A stretch of DNA of 34,681 nucleotides from SAR202 cluster bacterium AG-426-M11 (GTDB lineage Bacteria; Chloroflexota; Dehalococcoidia; Lucifugimonadales; UBA826): contig QCNV01000013.1 of NCBI GenBank assembly GCA_003213095.1, positions 1 to 34,681 on the forward strand, written 5' to 3'. The notes beneath the pieces are model-generated. The model worked only from the letters and a program-made list of their open reading frames with translations, had not been told where the DNA came from and searched no databases. Positions 25,842-33,945 of the stretch are shown here, piece by piece. A program made the position numbers and the translations under genes. Numbering within the stretch: the stretch's first letter is position 1; every line of letters begins with the position of its first letter.

Positions 25842-26554
25842 TATCTCCACCGCCTAGTTTCTAAAGAACGGATTGTTAGGAAAAGAAATATAACAATTAA
25901 ACTTAGGAAATAAATAATGTGGCTAGTGTCAATAATTCCTCTTGAAAAATCAGTTAATCTTTGATCCATTGATAACGAATTTAGAAATGTGGCAGCAGTT
26001 CCTTCTACTAGGGATGCTACAGCATCAATAAATGAGAAAATTACAAGAATTGCTATAGACACTACTGCTGCAACAATTTGGTTACCTGATAGGGATGATC
26101 CTAGTATGCCTATGGACAAAGCAGCAGCTCCATGTAATACCAAACCTAAATAAGTACTTAAAATAGGGCCAGTATCAGGTTGTCCAAATATATAAAGTAA
26201 TAGAACATAATATAAAGTGGCAGATTGGATAAATAATAGCATGAATAAGCTTGCTAAATATTTTCCAACAACTACTTCCCATTCTCGTACAGGGGATGTA
26301 AGTAGCAATTCTAAAGTTCCTAGTTTTTGTTCTTCTGAAAGTAGCTTCATAGTGATTAATGGAGCAAGAAATATAATAAATGAACCAGACCAGTTAGAAA
26401 TTCCTCTAACACTAGCTTCTGCGAATGGTCTTGTAATATCAAATACAAAGAAAACCCCGGTTAATACTAAAAACATAGCACCTACTATGTACGCAGAGGG
26501 AGTCGAAAAATAAGATCTTGTCTCTCTTAAAGTTATGGCAATTAAATTTTTCAA
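25841..26554 (-). CDS. GldF-like ABC-2 permease
   Basis: This is a 237-residue membrane protein with six hydrophobic segments, of the ABC2 permease type paired with GldA-like ATPases. The segment LAPLITMKLLSEEQKLGTLE between helices two and three, followed by VVVGKYLA, is characteristic. The start is a TTG at 26554 with AGGA eight bases upstream, 17 bases after the ATPase gene. It would form the transport channel with the neighbouring ATPase and the GldG-like protein. Confidence 0.87.
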   Translation of the reverse strand: MKNLIAITLRETRSYFSTPSAYIVGAMFLVLTGVFFVFDITRPFAEASVRGISNWSGSFIIFLAPLITMKLLSEEQKLGTLELLLTSPVREWEVVVGKYLASLFMLLFIQSATLYYVLLLYIFGQPDTGPILSTYLGLVLHGAAALSIGILGSSLSGNQIVAAVVSIAILVIFSFIDAVASLVEGTAATFLNSLSMDQRLTDFSRGIIDTSHIIYFLSLIVIFLFLTIRSLETRRWR

Positions 26555-26571
26555 CTGATATTTCCTAATAT

Positions 26572-27510
26572 TTATTCTTCATGAACAGTAATTTTTAAAA
26601 ATATTTCTTCAAGGGACATTCCAATAGATTGAAGTTTCAATAGTTCCCATTGGTTTTCTAATATTACAGATGCTAATTGAGACCTGATTTCAGATCCAAC
26701 ATCTACTGATATTTGATAACGATGATATCCGCTACCTGTGATAGGTATTCTTTCAATAGAATTAACGTGATCTACTTTTTCTAAAACAGGAATAATTTCT
26801 TGGTTTGGGCCTTTAACTTCTATCTCAACTCTTTCAACTCCCGATAGGTTAGTCCCCAAGTTTTTAGGATTATCTACCGCAGCTATTTGTCCCTCATTGA
26901 TTATAATTACTCTGTCACAAATCATGCTGACTTCAGGCAAAATGTGAGAACTTAGAATTAAAGTGTGAGCTTCTCCGAGGCCCTTAATTAATTGCCTGGT
27001 TTCGACTACTTGAATAGGATCAATCCCAATAGTGGGTTCATCTAAGACTAATACATCTGGTTCATGAAGGATGGCCTGTCCAATTCCAACTCTTTGTTTG
27101 TAACCTTTAGATAGTTTTCCTATTATCGTCTTGTAGTAGTCCTGAAGGCTACAAGTCTCTATAACTTCAGTAATTCTTTGTTTTATTTTTTTAGAATTCA
27201 TTCCTCTGATTTGACCCATAAATGATAGGTATTCAGATACATTCATTTCTAAATATAATGGAACTGTTTCAGGAAGATATCCAATATGCTTTCTAGCATT
27301 TAAAGATTCTTCTAAGATGTTAAATCCTGCAATTTCTACTGTTCCAGATGAAGGCGGCATAAATCCGGTAAGTATTTTCATAGTTGTAGATTTACCCGCA
27401 CCATTAGGGCCCAGAAATCCTAAAATTTCTCCTTTAGGAACTTCAAAGCTGAGATCCGTGATTGCTGGGAATTCACCATAAAATTTTGTAACTTTATCTA
27501 CTTTAATCAT
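26572..27510 (-). CDS. GldA-like ABC transporter ATP-binding protein
   Basis: This is a 312-residue ATPase with Walker A GPNGAGKST (34-42), signature LSKG (133-136) and Walker B VLVLDEP (152-158). After the ATPase core it has an extra C-terminal domain of about 90 residues, as in GldA/NosF-type proteins. It heads the operon running minus-ward to the permease, GldG-like and DUF4340 genes. No ribosome site is seen before the ATG; the AT-rich leader might be translated without one. Confidence 0.9.
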   Translation of the reverse strand: MIKVDKVTKFYGEFPAITDLSFEVPKGEILGFLGPNGAGKSTTMKILTGFMPPSSGTVEIAGFNILEESLNARKHIGYLPETVPLYLEMNVSEYLSFMGQIRGMNSKKIKQRITEVIETCSLQDYYKTIIGKLSKGYKQRVGIGQAILHEPDVLVLDEPTIGIDPIQVVETRQLIKGLGEAHTLILSSHILPEVSMICDRVIIINEGQIAAVDNPKNLGTNLSGVERVEIEVKGPNQEIIPVLEKVDHVNSIERIPITGSGYHRYQISVDVGSEIRSQLASVILENQWELLKLQSIGMSLEEIFLKITVHEE

Positions 27511-27596
27511 TTAATTATTTATTTATATTAAATTTCACTAACTACAGATAGTAATTCAATAAAAAATTATGTTCAAGCTGAAACAATAACGTCGCA

Positions 27597-27605
27597 TGAT
27601 AAAAT
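27597..27605 (+). promoter_or_regulatory. Probable extended -10 of the cysteine desulfurase gene
   Basis: TGATAAAAT (27597-27605) fits an extended -10 (TGn plus TAAAAT) 21 bases before the ATG, with a weak -35 CTGAAA 17 bases upstream. Confidence 0.45.
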
Positions 27606-27626
27606 TCTGTTAATAGAGAGTAAAAC

Positions 27627-28811
27627 ATGAAAAATGAACAAATTTATCTAGATCATGCAGCCACAACTCCCTTAAGGGCAGAAGTGTTAGATTCTATGAT
27701 GCCTTTTTTAACAAACGATTTTGGTAATCCATCATCGCTTTACCAACAAGGACAAGTTGCCAGAAAAGCTGTAGATGAATCTAGAGAATTAATTGGAAAA
27801 GTCTTAGGGGCTAGAGTTGGAGAAATTGTAGTTACTAGTGGAGGTACGGAATCGGATAATGCTGCAATTAAAGGTGCAGCATTAGCTATGAAAAGCTATG
27901 GAAATCATATAATTACCTCACAAATCGAACATGAAGCAGTTTTGAATTCTTGTGAACAATTGAAAGAGTTTGGTTTTGAAACTACATTTTTGCCTGTAGA
28001 TTCAGATGGATTAATTAACCCTGACGATGTAGTTAAAGAAATAAACTCAAGCACTATTTTAGTTAGTCTAATGATGGCTAATAACGAAATAGGAACTATT
28101 CAACCTATTAAAGATATTGCACAAAAAATTAAAGTAGAATCTCAAAATCTAGGACATCCTGTTTTATTTCATACTGATGCGGTTCAATGTGTAGGTTCTT
28201 TGGAAGTGAATTTTAAAGATTTAGAAGTAGATTTGCTAAGTTTATCAGCTCATAAATTTCAAGGGCCTAGAGGGGTTGGTGCTTTACTGATAAAGCGTAA
28301 TACTCCATTTTTTCCATTGTTGACGGGTGGGGGACAAGAAAGAGATCGCAGATCAGGAACAGAAAATGTTGCGGGAATTGTCGGAATGGCTAAAGCTTTG
28401 CAACTATCAAGTTTAGAGAAAGAAGTAGTCAATCAAGAATTAATTTTTTTGAGAGATATGATTATAGATGGAGTTTTAAATTCTATCGAAGGCAGTTTTT
28501 TGAATGGGCATCCCACTCAAAGGCTACCCAATAATGTCAATTTTTCTTTTGATTCTGTAGAAGGCGAGCCTATATTATTAGGATTAGATTTTGCAGGTAT
28601 TTCGGCATCTAGCGGAAGTGCTTGCTCTGCATCTGTTAATGAGCCGTCACATGTTTTGATCGCAATTGGTAGAAGTAAAGAACTAGCACAAAGTGCTTTG
28701 AGAATCACATTAGGACCTAGCAATACAAAATCTGAAGTACAGTACTTTTTGGAAACATTGCCCCAATTGATTAAAAAATTAAAATCTATGCCATCATTAC
28801 AAAAATCTTGA
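27627..28811 (+). CDS. Cysteine desulfurase (NifS/IscS group)
   Basis: This is a 394-residue PLP enzyme that releases sulfur from cysteine as a persulfide for Fe-S clusters and thio-modified tRNA. The N-terminus [11 protein letters not shown], the [14 protein letters not shown] phosphate site, the Schiff-base lysine K210 in [10 protein letters not shown] and the reactive C333 in SSGSACSAS mark it as group I. It lacks a neighbouring iscU or suf gene. A group I enzyme could also provide selenium for the Sec system implied by the nearby tRNA-Sec gene; that is inference. Confidence 0.92.
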   Translation: MKNEQIYLDHAATTPLRAEVLDSMMPFLTNDFGNPSSLYQQGQVARKAVDESRELIGKVLGARVGEIVVTSGGTESDNAAIKGAALAMKSYGNHIITSQIEHEAVLNSCEQLKEFGFETTFLPVDSDGLINPDDVVKEINSSTILVSLMMANNEIGTIQPIKDIAQKIKVESQNLGHPVLFHTDAVQCVGSLEVNFKDLEVDLLSLSAHKFQGPRGVGALLIKRNTPFFPLLTGGGQERDRRSGTENVAGIVGMAKALQLSSLEKEVVNQELIFLRDMIIDGVLNSIEGSFLNGHPTQRLPNNVNFSFDSVEGEPILLGLDFAGISASSGSACSASVNEPSHVLIAIGRSKELAQSALRITLGPSNTKSEVQYFLETLPQLIKKLKSMPSLQKS

Positions 28812-28825
28812 ATTTGTTGTATTGA

Positions 28826-28853
28826 TTGAAAATTAATTGTTAGGTACGATAAT
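28826..28853 (+). promoter_or_regulatory. Promoter of the lipoprotein-trxA-selC unit
   Basis: The -35 TTGAAA (28826-28831) and -10 GATAAT (28848-28853), each one base off consensus, are 16 bases apart and 14 bases before the ATG of the lipoprotein gene. Confidence 0.6.
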
Positions 28854-28867
28854 GTGATTGGTGAAAA

Positions 28868-29449
28868 ATGAAAATTTATATTTCAATATTAATTTCAATT
28901 GTTTTTTTGATGGCTTGTAATTCAATTGAAAATATTAATCCTTTATCAGGAGAAAACAGAGAATATCCTTTTGCATCTGCGGGTAGAAATATCGAAGTAC
29001 ATGCTAAGGAGCCTCAGGTTGTTGATGTTGCATATTTTGTAGATTCAATACCTGGTCCAAATGGTCAATTGGTTTCTAAAAAATTTGAATTGGCTCCTTC
29101 AGCTTCAAATAAGAAGCTGGTTTTATTAGATTTAATGATTGTGAATAGGTCTAGTACTGTTATTCCTATGCTTTTTGATGAAAATGCAGTGAGAATAGGA
29201 GATCGTAGAGGTAAAAGGATTGAAGCATCCAATCCATACCAAATATCAAGAGAATTAGATTTATCAACTGAAAATAATGGTACTGAAGTGACTCAGCTTG
29301 TATGGGGTGATATTGAGCTTCCTAGACAGACCCAGATTGGCGGTACTATGGTTTTTGAGGTCCCCAAAGGTTTACTACTAGGCACATTGTTTTGGGATGA
29401 GATAGAATTCATACCCATAGATTACATTGATTACAATAAGAATAAATAA
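28868..29449 (+). CDS. Putative lipoprotein, unknown function
   Basis: This is a 193-residue protein with a clear lipoprotein signal: a lysine at position 2, a hydrophobic stretch and the lipobox LMAC ending at C17. The mature part is beta-rich (KKLVLLDLMIVNRSSTVIP, then TQIGGTMVFEVPKG), a pattern like DUF4352-type immunoglobulin-like domains. I do not recognise a definite family. It precedes trxA by nine bases with a shared promoter, so it may serve at the cell surface in a unit with thioredoxin; nothing in the sequence shows a function. Confidence 0.7.
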   Translation: MKIYISILISIVFLMACNSIENINPLSGENREYPFASAGRNIEVHAKEPQVVDVAYFVDSIPGPNGQLVSKKFELAPSASNKKLVLLDLMIVNRSSTVIPMLFDENAVRIGDRRGKRIEASNPYQISRELDLSTENNGTEVTQLVWGDIELPRQTQIGGTMVFEVPKGLLLGTLFWDEIEFIPIDYIDYNKNK

Positions 29450-29458
29450 GGAGTAATT

Positions 29459-29788
29459 ATGTCAGACCCCGTAGAAATAACCGATGAAAATTTTCAACAA
29501 GAAGTACTTAATTCAGAAACTCCAGTGTTGGTAGATTTTTGGGCTGATTGGTGTCAACCATGCAAAATGATCGCTCCTGTAGTTGAGCAAATTGCTGAAG
29601 AATATGATGGAAAAGTTAAGATTGGTAAATTAGATGTTGATAGCAATCAACAAACTTCTCAAGCAATGGGGATCAGAGGCATCCCGGCTTTAATTATTTT
29701 TAATAATGGTAAGCCTGTAGATCAAATTATAGGTGTTGTACCAAAATCAATTATTCAGAAAAAAATAGATGAGGTTTTAGCCTCTTAG
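29459..29788 (+). CDS. trxA: Thioredoxin
   Basis: This is a 109-residue cytoplasmic disulfide reductase. The active site is WCQPCK (31-36), with Gln where most thioredoxins have Gly, and the cis-proline is in GIRGIPALIIF. The length and the lack of a signal peptide fit TrxA. GGAG lies five bases before the ATG. The stop is only four bases before the tRNA-Sec gene, so tRNA-Sec is likely cut from the same transcript. Confidence 0.95.
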   Translation: MSDPVEITDENFQQEVLNSETPVLVDFWADWCQPCKMIAPVVEQIAEEYDGKVKIGKLDVDSNQQTSQAMGIRGIPALIIFNNGKPVDQIIGVVPKSIIQKKIDEVLAS

Positions 29789-29792
29789 TTTT

Positions 29793-29890
29793 GGGGGCGG
29801 ATGGGGCCTGGTGGTCCCCGCGGACTTCAACTCCGTTGGCAGCGGTCCTTCGATTGGTGCGGTGGGTTCGACTCCCTCGCGCTCCCGCCA
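29793..29890 (+). tRNA. selC: tRNA-Sec (UCA), selenocysteine tRNA
   Basis: This 98-base gene has anticodon stem GCGGA/TCCGT around loop CTTCAAC (anticodon TCA), an eight-position acceptor (GGGGGCGG against GCGCTCCC), a very long variable arm (GCAGCGGTC, loop CTTC, GATTGGTGC), T-loop TTCGACT, G73 and encoded CCA. Anticodon, length and arm layout match bacterial tRNA-Sec, which reads UGA with SelB. Two imperfect pairs stand out: G-G at the eighth acceptor position and T-T in the T-stem. SelA, SelB and SelD are not in this window. Confidence 0.9.
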
Positions 29891-29902
29891 TTGGGAAATG
29901 TT

Positions 29903-30373
29903 ATGGGAAATAAATATTGGTTAATGAAATCAGAGCCTGATGATTATTCTATCGACGACTTGATTAATGAACAAAATTCTACCGCTGAATGGGATGGAGT
30001 AAGAAATTATCAAGCTAGAAATTTTCTTCGCGATCAAATAAAAATAGGGGATCAGGTTTTATACTACCATTCAAATTCCAAACCCTCAGGTGTAATAGGT
30101 ACTGCTAAAGTTGTCAGAAATGGCTATCCTGATTTTACTGCTTGGGATCCAAATTCCAAGCACCCTGATCCTAAAAGCACTCCCGAGTCACCAATTTGGT
30201 ATATGGTAGATATTAGGGCGACTAAAAAGTTCAATCAAATTATTTCTTTGCAACAAATAAAGCAAATTCCTGAATTATCTGAGATGGTATTAGTAAAAAA
30301 CTCTAGGCTTTCAGTTCAGCCTGTTACTAAGCAAGAATTTGAAATTATACAGAATATTGGTTTAAGTAATTAG
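29903..30373 (+). CDS. EVE domain-containing protein
   Basis: This is a 156-residue PUA-like protein of the EVE family (PF01878). It shows KYWLMKSEPDDYSIDDL at the N-terminus, WDGVRNYQARNFLRDQIKIGDQVLYYHS, GVIGTAKVV and SPIWYMVDIRA, all diagnostic. Members of this fold bind modified bases in nucleic acids. The start is the ATG at 29903, 12 bases after tRNA-Sec. Its stop overlaps the stop of the convergent VOC gene by three bases. Confidence 0.92.
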   Translation: MGNKYWLMKSEPDDYSIDDLINEQNSTAEWDGVRNYQARNFLRDQIKIGDQVLYYHSNSKPSGVIGTAKVVRNGYPDFTAWDPNSKHPDPKSTPESPIWYMVDIRATKKFNQIISLQQIKQIPELSEMVLVKNSRLSVQPVTKQEFEIIQNIGLSN

Positions 30374-30804
30374 CTTTGAATAAATTCTATCCAATTGCCT
30401 TCTGGATCTTGGCAATAACAAATTCCCTTTTCTTTTCCGTCTTCTGTAACACTCATTATTGGTGGGGTAACAAACTTTATACCTTTCGATAATAAGTTTT
30501 CATAAAGCTCTTCTATTTTTTCAACATTGAAACAAATGTGCGATGCTCCTAGTTGATTTCTATCTAAATGTCCAGATGGACTTTTAGGGTGAATAAAATA
30601 TACTAATTCAAGCGCATGTTCTCCACCTTTACCTACAAAAATTAAGGTTCTATGAGCACCTGGTATACCTGTGTGGTCACCTGATTTAGGAGATAGGCTG
30701 TCTACTTCACGTTCAATTTTCAATCCTAAATCATCTCTATAGAAAGAGACCATTTTTTCTAAGTTTTTTACTACAAACCCAGAATGATTAAATCCGGTAA
30801 TCAT
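30370..30804 (-). CDS. VOC-family (glyoxalase/dioxygenase-fold) protein
   Basis: This is a 144-residue protein of the vicinal-oxygen-chelate superfamily with two beta-alpha-beta-beta-beta units. It has NHSGFVVKNLEKMVSFYRDDLGL at the start, HICFNVEKIEELYENL in the middle and YCQDPEGNWIEFIQ at the end, where metal ligands (H6 area, E near the C-terminus) are expected. I start at the ATG at 30804 because AGGA lies six bases upstream, shortening an open frame of 153 codons. The reaction is not assignable. Confidence 0.85.
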   Translation of the reverse strand: MITGFNHSGFVVKNLEKMVSFYRDDLGLKIEREVDSLSPKSGDHTGIPGAHRTLIFVGKGGEHALELVYFIHPKSPSGHLDRNQLGASHICFNVEKIEELYENLLSKGIKFVTPPIMSVTEDGKEKGICYCQDPEGNWIEFIQS

Positions 30805-30846
30805 ATTTATCCTATTAATTAATAATTGCAAAAATTATCTATATCA

Positions 30847-31110
30847 ATGTACCCTACATTGATGGAAAAAATTATACAAATATTAAGAGTACCCTATATT
30901 TGGGGAAGTTTAGCTTTATTGAATGGATTAGTTTTTGCAGTCCAATCTATCTCAGTCTGGATTGTTGCTGCTTTGATGTTGTTGTTTATAGCTTTTTTGA
31001 AAATTCAAGGTGAAGCTGAACATCATACGGAAGGTAAGATTTTTGCTGGAGGACCTTTAATTATGATTGGCTGGATAATAGGGTTTTCTATTAGAGGTAT
31101 TATTTTCTAA
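30847..31110 (+). CDS. Small membrane protein, unknown function
   Basis: This protein of about 87 residues has two or three hydrophobic segments (SLALLNGLVFAVQSIS, VWIVAALMLLFIAFL and GGPLIMIGWIIGFSI), separated by a charged turn with EAEHHTEGK. The start is uncertain: a TTG at 30826, ATG at 30847 and ATG at 30862 are all in frame and none has a ribosome site. I do not recognise a family. It diverges from the VOC gene. It resembles small archaeal/bacterial membrane proteins only in general character. Confidence 0.55.
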   Translation: MYPTLMEKIIQILRVPYIWGSLALLNGLVFAVQSISVWIVAALMLLFIAFLKIQGEAEHHTEGKIFAGGPLIMIGWIIGFSIRGIIF

Positions 31111-31115
31111 AACAC

Positions 31116-31142
31116 ATCAAAAAAACGCGTGTTGTTTTTGAT
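31116..31142. terminator. Weak hairpin between convergent genes
   Basis: ATCAAAAA (31116-31123) and TTTTTGAT (31135-31142) form an AT-only stem around a GC-containing loop, in the 62-base gap between the small membrane protein and the convergent DUF255 gene. It might serve both directions but lacks a GC stem. Confidence 0.3.
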
Positions 31143-31172
31143 AATGGTATGTAATTGCACTGAATGTTAATT

Positions 31173-33230
31173 TTAAGCGCTCTTTGTGCCGAAAATAGAA
31201 TTTTCAAGTGAATCTAGAGATGTAGAAGGTAATTCACACTGGTAATTGTTACAAATGAATACAGTTGCTACTCCTGATTCTGGACACCTTTCTTCAAATA
31301 GGGGAGAAAGTGATTCTATTCTGTCATTTTTGATAGAAAAGTAAGCATTTCCTACAACTACCTTGTTGGGTATAAATTTTTTGTAAAGGTATTTACGCAT
31401 TTCTGACACTGATACGGGATCATAAGATAACAAACACACTTGAACTGTATCCGTGTAATGCATAAGTAAAATTTTTAACCAATTTGAGAACCCACTAGGA
31501 AAATCTCCTATAAAAGAAGTTGTTATGTTAAATTGGGATATTAATATATCTAAATATATACTCTTGTCAGTAATTGAGTAGAGTTTTTGTAGTGCTTTTA
31601 CTGCCTCAGAGATCCCTGAGGGGGTGGCATTATCGTAAAGATTGATGGGTTGGGTGATGAGTTCCTCTCCATTAATAGGGGAATCTATGAAAATGTTTCG
31701 ATCACTGTCATAGAATAGTTCAATCATGGTGTCTGTAAGTTCTATGGATTTTTTTAGCCAAGAAGTATCTAAGGTAGCTTCATGAAGAGTGATTACAGTG
31801 TTAATTAGTGATGAGTAGTCTTCTAAAAATGCGTATCCAGAGACTTTATTTTGTTTAAAAGACCGAAATAATCCGTTGTTGTGTTCTGAAATTTTTAAGA
31901 TTGATTTTACGTTTTCGTTAGCTATTTTGAGGTGTTTTTCTATGCCTAGGTGTAGGTACGATAAAAGAAAAGCTTGGCTGGCAAGTGAGTTCCATGAGGT
32001 AATGTGTTTTTCGTCAGTAAATGGACGTGTTTTTTGTGATCTTAAGTCTTTAAGTTTGGATCTTATTTTTACAATAATAGGGTCTAGTGACAAGAATCCA
32101 TTGTTACTGTTGTTAGTTGAGTACCTTAGTATTGTTTTGTTTTCGAAGTTGCCTTCGCTAGTGATTTCAAAATTCTGTTCTAGGGTGTTTAGTTCGTCGG
32201 GGTTTAATTTTTGTGAGAGGCAGTTTTTTGTCCATGTGTAATATTTACCTTCCTCTCCGTCAGTATCTGCGTCTTGAGCTGTGAAGAATAGGTGAGTGTC
32301 AGGATCCATCATTTCGTCTTCTAGGTATGAGAGGATATCGAGGGCAGCGAGTTTAAATTTTGAATTTTGTGTAATTGTGTAGCACTGTATTAAGACAGGG
32401 ACAATTAGGGCGTTGTCGTAAAGCATTTTTTCAAAATGAGGAATAGTCCAGGTAGGTTCTGTAGAATACCTGTGGATGCCACCTCCGATATGATCGTAAA
32501 TGCCCCCTGAAATTATTGCGTTTAATGACTTTTCGACCATTTGTAGGGCTTTTGAGGTTGGATTCTGGTAGTGGTATGAAAGTAAGAAATCAAAAATTTG
32601 AGGTTGTGGAAATTTAAGTGTTTTTCCGAATCCTCCATTATCGTGGTCAAACTCGTTAACTAGATTGTTGTATGCGTTATCTGTGATGCTTATTGGCGAA
32701 TGTTGATTTTCGTTGGGTGTAGGTATAGATATTTTTGATACGTGCTCAGTTATTTGCTTTGATGTAGTTTTAATATCTTCTTTTCTGTTTTTGTATGCAT
32801 CAATAATGGATTTTAATAATTGAGTGAAGCTCGGCATTCCATGCTTAGGTTGGGGAGGGAAGTATGTACCTCCGAAAAAGGGGAGCTTGTCGGGGGTTAA
32901 GAAAACCGTCAGGGGCCATCCTCCTTGTCCGCTCATAGACTGAACTGCAGACATATATATAGAATCTAGGTCGGGTCTTTCTTCTCGGTCTACTTTTATA
33001 GACACGAAGTTTTGATTCATGATTTCAGCTGTTATAGGGTCTTCGAATGATTCTGACTCCATTACGTGACACCAGTGACACGAAGAGTAACCTATGCTTA
33101 GTATTACTGGTACATCCCTTTCTTTTGCTTCTTTGAATGCATCTTCACACCAAGGGAACCAGTTAACCGGGTTGGTGGCATGCTGAAGTAGGTAGGGGCT
33201 AGTTTCTTTTATTAGTCTGTTAGGGTTCAT
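31173..33230 (-). CDS. YyaL/DUF255 thioredoxin-domain protein
   Basis: This protein of about 685 residues has an N-terminal thioredoxin-like DUF255 domain with SSCHWCHVM (CxxC) after [19 protein letters not shown], then a [11 protein letters not shown] strand. The large rest is an (alpha/alpha)6-barrel region like N-acylglucosamine 2-epimerases, with [15 protein letters not shown] and [11 protein letters not shown]. It is related to human SPATA20. I start at the ATG at 33230, which fits the family N-terminus; a TTG at 33248 abuts tRNA-Arg. No ribosome site is seen. The molecular activity of the family is unknown. Confidence 0.92.
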   Translation of the reverse strand: MNPNRLIKETSPYLLQHATNPVNWFPWCEDAFKEAKERDVPVILSIGYSSCHWCHVMESESFEDPITAEIMNQNFVSIKVDREERPDLDSIYMSAVQSMSGQGGWPLTVFLTPDKLPFFGGTYFPPQPKHGMPSFTQLLKSIIDAYKNRKEDIKTTSKQITEHVSKISIPTPNENQHSPISITDNAYNNLVNEFDHDNGGFGKTLKFPQPQIFDFLLSYHYQNPTSKALQMVEKSLNAIISGGIYDHIGGGIHRYSTEPTWTIPHFEKMLYDNALIVPVLIQCYTITQNSKFKLAALDILSYLEDEMMDPDTHLFFTAQDADTDGEEGKYYTWTKNCLSQKLNPDELNTLEQNFEITSEGNFENKTILRYSTNNSNNGFLSLDPIIVKIRSKLKDLRSQKTRPFTDEKHITSWNSLASQAFLLSYLHLGIEKHLKIANENVKSILKISEHNNGLFRSFKQNKVSGYAFLEDYSSLINTVITLHEATLDTSWLKKSIELTDTMIELFYDSDRNIFIDSPINGEELITQPINLYDNATPSGISEAVKALQKLYSITDKSIYLDILISQFNITTSFIGDFPSGFSNWLKILLMHYTDTVQVCLLSYDPVSVSEMRKYLYKKFIPNKVVVGNAYFSIKNDRIESLSPLFEERCPESGVATVFICNNYQCELPSTSLDSLENSIFGTKSA

Positions 33231-33248
33231 CTGTGGTGTTTTACTCAA

Positions 33249-33325
33249 TGGCGTCCCAGGAGGGAGTCGAACCCACGACCTACAGATTAGAAGTCTGTCG
33301 CTCTATCCAGCTGAGCTACTGGGAC
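33249..33325 (-). tRNA. tRNA-Arg (UCU)
   Basis: The minus strand has acceptor GTCCCAG/CTGGGAC, anticodon loop CTTCTAA (anticodon TCT), T-loop TTCGACT, G73 and encoded CCA. Its 3' end abuts the DUF255 gene, which may be cotranscribed. A possible promoter lies upstream: -35 TTGACT (33361-33366, minus) with a weak -10. Confidence 0.95.
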
Positions 33326-33373
33326 ACTTTTAATAATATTTTCGCCCCTTTGCCTTTGTCAGTCAAATCCACT

Positions 33374-33406
33374 GAGGTGATGAATCGTGTTAAGCACCTC
33401 TTTTTT
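33374..33406 (+). terminator. Intrinsic terminator, plus strand, with no obvious gene before it
   Basis: GAGGTG (33374-33379) and CACCTC (33395-33400) form a six-pair stem around 15 bases, followed by six T and an AT tail. The features on its left (tRNA-Arg, DUF255 gene) are on the minus strand, so the terminated transcript is unknown. Confidence 0.6.
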
Positions 33407-33453
33407 ATTTTTGAAATAACTAGAAATGTAAAAGAAAAGGTTGAAAAAAACAA

Positions 33454-33482
33454 TTGACATAGTTTAAAACTATAAATATTAT
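33454..33482 (+). promoter_or_regulatory. Near-consensus promoter with internal palindrome
   Basis: A perfect -35 TTGACA (33454-33459), 17-base spacer and -10 TATTAT (33477-33482) precede the small HTH gene. Between them lies a perfect inverted repeat, ATAGTTT-A-AAACTAT (33459-33473), placed where a repressor or activator dimer would sit. Confidence 0.75.
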
Positions 33483-33509
33483 CTAACTCCAATGATTTCG
33501 GAGGTATAT

Positions 33510-33740
33510 ATGTCCAATCGGAAAACAAGAAAAATGTTAGCTGTAGAAGAGCGATTTCGACAGCCTTTAGAGAAAATGTTGCCTGAAATGGTTACAGAGC
33601 AAGGCTTAACTGCTACTGCTGATTATCTTGGTGTAAGCAAAGCTACTTTAGGGTACTGGTTACTTAAATTCCGTATTGATGTACGCCGTGTTGCCTTAGC
33701 TCCAGGGGATACTATGCAAGTTAATAGGCTGGATGATTAA
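33510..33740 (+). CDS. Small helix-turn-helix protein
   Basis: This is a 76-residue basic protein. Residues 34-55 (TATADYLGVSKATLGYWLLKF) fit a helix-turn-helix, preceded by a helical RFRQPLEKMLPEMV segment and followed by RRVALAPGDTMQV. It is likely a DNA-binding regulator, perhaps acting on its own promoter, which holds a palindrome. I start at the ATG at 33510 because GGAGG lies six bases upstream. The next small gene overlaps its stop region. Confidence 0.65.
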   Translation: MSNRKTRKMLAVEERFRQPLEKMLPEMVTEQGLTATADYLGVSKATLGYWLLKFRIDVRRVALAPGDTMQVNRLDD

Positions 33741-33945
33741 TATGACTATAAATAAGAACAAAGAAATTAATGATTCTCCTGACATACTAATTGATAGTCC
33801 TTTGCTTGATTCACAGTTATTGAAACTTAAAATAGAACAAGCGCCTCATGTTATTGATAGTCCTTTGCTTGATTCACAGTTATTGAAACTTAAAATTGAA
33901 CAAGATCCTAAGAGGTTTCGCTTTTTCTTTTTAGGGCACTTCTAG
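33733..33945 (+). CDS. Small protein with tandem 21-residue repeat
   Basis: This is a 70-residue frame (67 if started at the ATG at 33742). It carries two copies of IDSPLLDSQLLKLKIEQ with a 21-residue period, after a related shorter DSPDIL. It has no membrane segment or known motif. It begins in the stop region of the HTH gene and is probably cotranscribed. Its last 38 bases overlap the end of convergent smpB, and the final residues (RFRFFFLGHF) look unlike the rest. It may be a real small partner of the HTH protein or a recently expanded remnant. Confidence 0.45.
   Translation: MINMTINKNKEINDSPDILIDSPLLDSQLLKLKIEQAPHVIDSPLLDSQLLKLKIEQDPKRFRFFFLGHF
33790..33904 (+). repeat. 52-bp direct repeat, 63-bp period
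   Basis: The stretches 33790-33841 and 33853-33904 are identical except for one A/T change near the end. The period of 63 bp keeps the reading frame. This points to a recent tandem duplication. Confidence 0.9.

Noticed and set aside
29801-29902. N-terminal extension of the EVE protein inside tRNA-Sec
   Set aside because: The translation there is just the tRNA read as codons; the EVE family start is the ATG at 29903.
33233-33457. Plus-strand frame across tRNA-Arg
   Set aside because: It is antisense to a tRNA and to the start of the DUF255 gene, with no family-like features.
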